Under the pieces are notes generated by a model, which had not been told where the DNA came from, did not search any database, and saw nothing but the letters and a program-made list of their open reading frames with translations. Shown piece by piece: positions 5,866 to 6,003 of a stretch of 6,003 nucleotides of DNA. The position numbers and the translations under genes are program-made. The stretch comes from an uncultured Clostridia bacterium (lineage in GTDB: Bacteria; Bacillota_I; Bacilli_A; RF39; UBA660), in assembly GCA_947569225.1 (NCBI GenBank), contig CANORX010000066.1, positions 1 to 6,003 of the forward strand. The letters run 5' to 3'. Position 1 is the stretch's first letter; each line of letters opens with the position of its first letter.

Positions 5866-6003
5866 CTACTTTAAAATATCAGGACGTCTTTCCTTAGTTA
5901 TTCTAACTCTTTCGCTATATCTATACTCTTCTATTTTTTTATGATCTCCACTAACTAATACGCTAGGAACCTCCATGCCATTATATACACGAGGTTTAGT
6001 ATA
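5866..6003 (-). CDS. trmD: tRNA (guanine-N1-)-methyltransferase, C-terminal end (partial)
   Basis: TrmD methylates N1 of G37 next to the anticodon with S-adenosylmethionine, preventing +1 frameshifts. Only the last 45 residues are in the window, ending at TAG 5866-5868; the start lies beyond the right edge. The fragment reads YTKPRVYNGMEVPSVLVSGD then HKKIEEYRYSERVRITKERR and PDILK. It matches the conserved TrmD end: TRP..(Y/F).G..VP..L.SG.H..I..WR....R...RRPDLL, with Tyr in place of the usual Trp after IEE. The catalytic knot is upstream and not seen. The stop codon is shared with the ribosome binding site of the next gene, so the two are an operon. Confidence 0.93.
   Translation of the reverse strand, partial: YTKPRVYNGMEVPSVLVSGDHKKIEEYRYSERVRITKERRPDILK

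Noticed and set aside
1..6003. CRISPR arrays, tRNA or rRNA genes, insertion sequences
   Set aside because: No regularly spaced repeats, cloverleaf, rRNA segment, transposase or terminal inverted repeat was seen on either strand.

Overview
The window is very AT-rich (roughly a quarter G+C by eye) and every credible gene lies on the minus strand, so transcription runs from high to low coordinates. It carries the end of trmD, rplS (ribosomal protein L19) and a short Gram-positive-type signal peptidase I, an order related to the conserved trmD-rplS-lepB region of Bacillota. TGG is used for Trp and TGA as a stop, so the code is standard (table 11), which argues against Mycoplasma proper. A low-GC member of Bacillota, in Clostridia or a gut-type Bacilli lineage, is the best guess; the sequence does not settle genus.

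In transcription order: (1) the last 45 residues of TrmD (tRNA m1G37 methyltransferase); (2) a 157-residue basic, helical protein of unknown function whose ribosome binding site overlaps the trmD stop; (3) an 82-base gap with a possible promoter and two exact 9-bp direct repeats 21 bp apart, then a cytosolic putative zinc metallopeptidase with HEVSH; (4) a 97-base gap with a candidate promoter and a small leader hairpin, then rplS, whose stop codon lies inside a rho-independent terminator; (5) a candidate promoter and the signal peptidase gene (lepB), followed directly by an unrecognised 135-residue gene; (6) a 101-base gap with a TTGACA promoter whose spacer contains seven G; (7) two TPR-protein genes that overlap by ATGA, the second entering with an apparent winged-helix domain and running off the window after 660 residues.

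The upper half is translation and secretion housekeeping, except that two uncharacterised genes separate trmD from rplS. The lower half is an accessory two-gene TPR operon. Its promoter has the geometry of a slippage-prone, phase-variable switch: G7 is the only G or C run longer than five in the window and lies between the -35 and -10 boxes. This is the most interesting part of the window. The link to regulation or defence is inference; sequence alone shows only the architecture.
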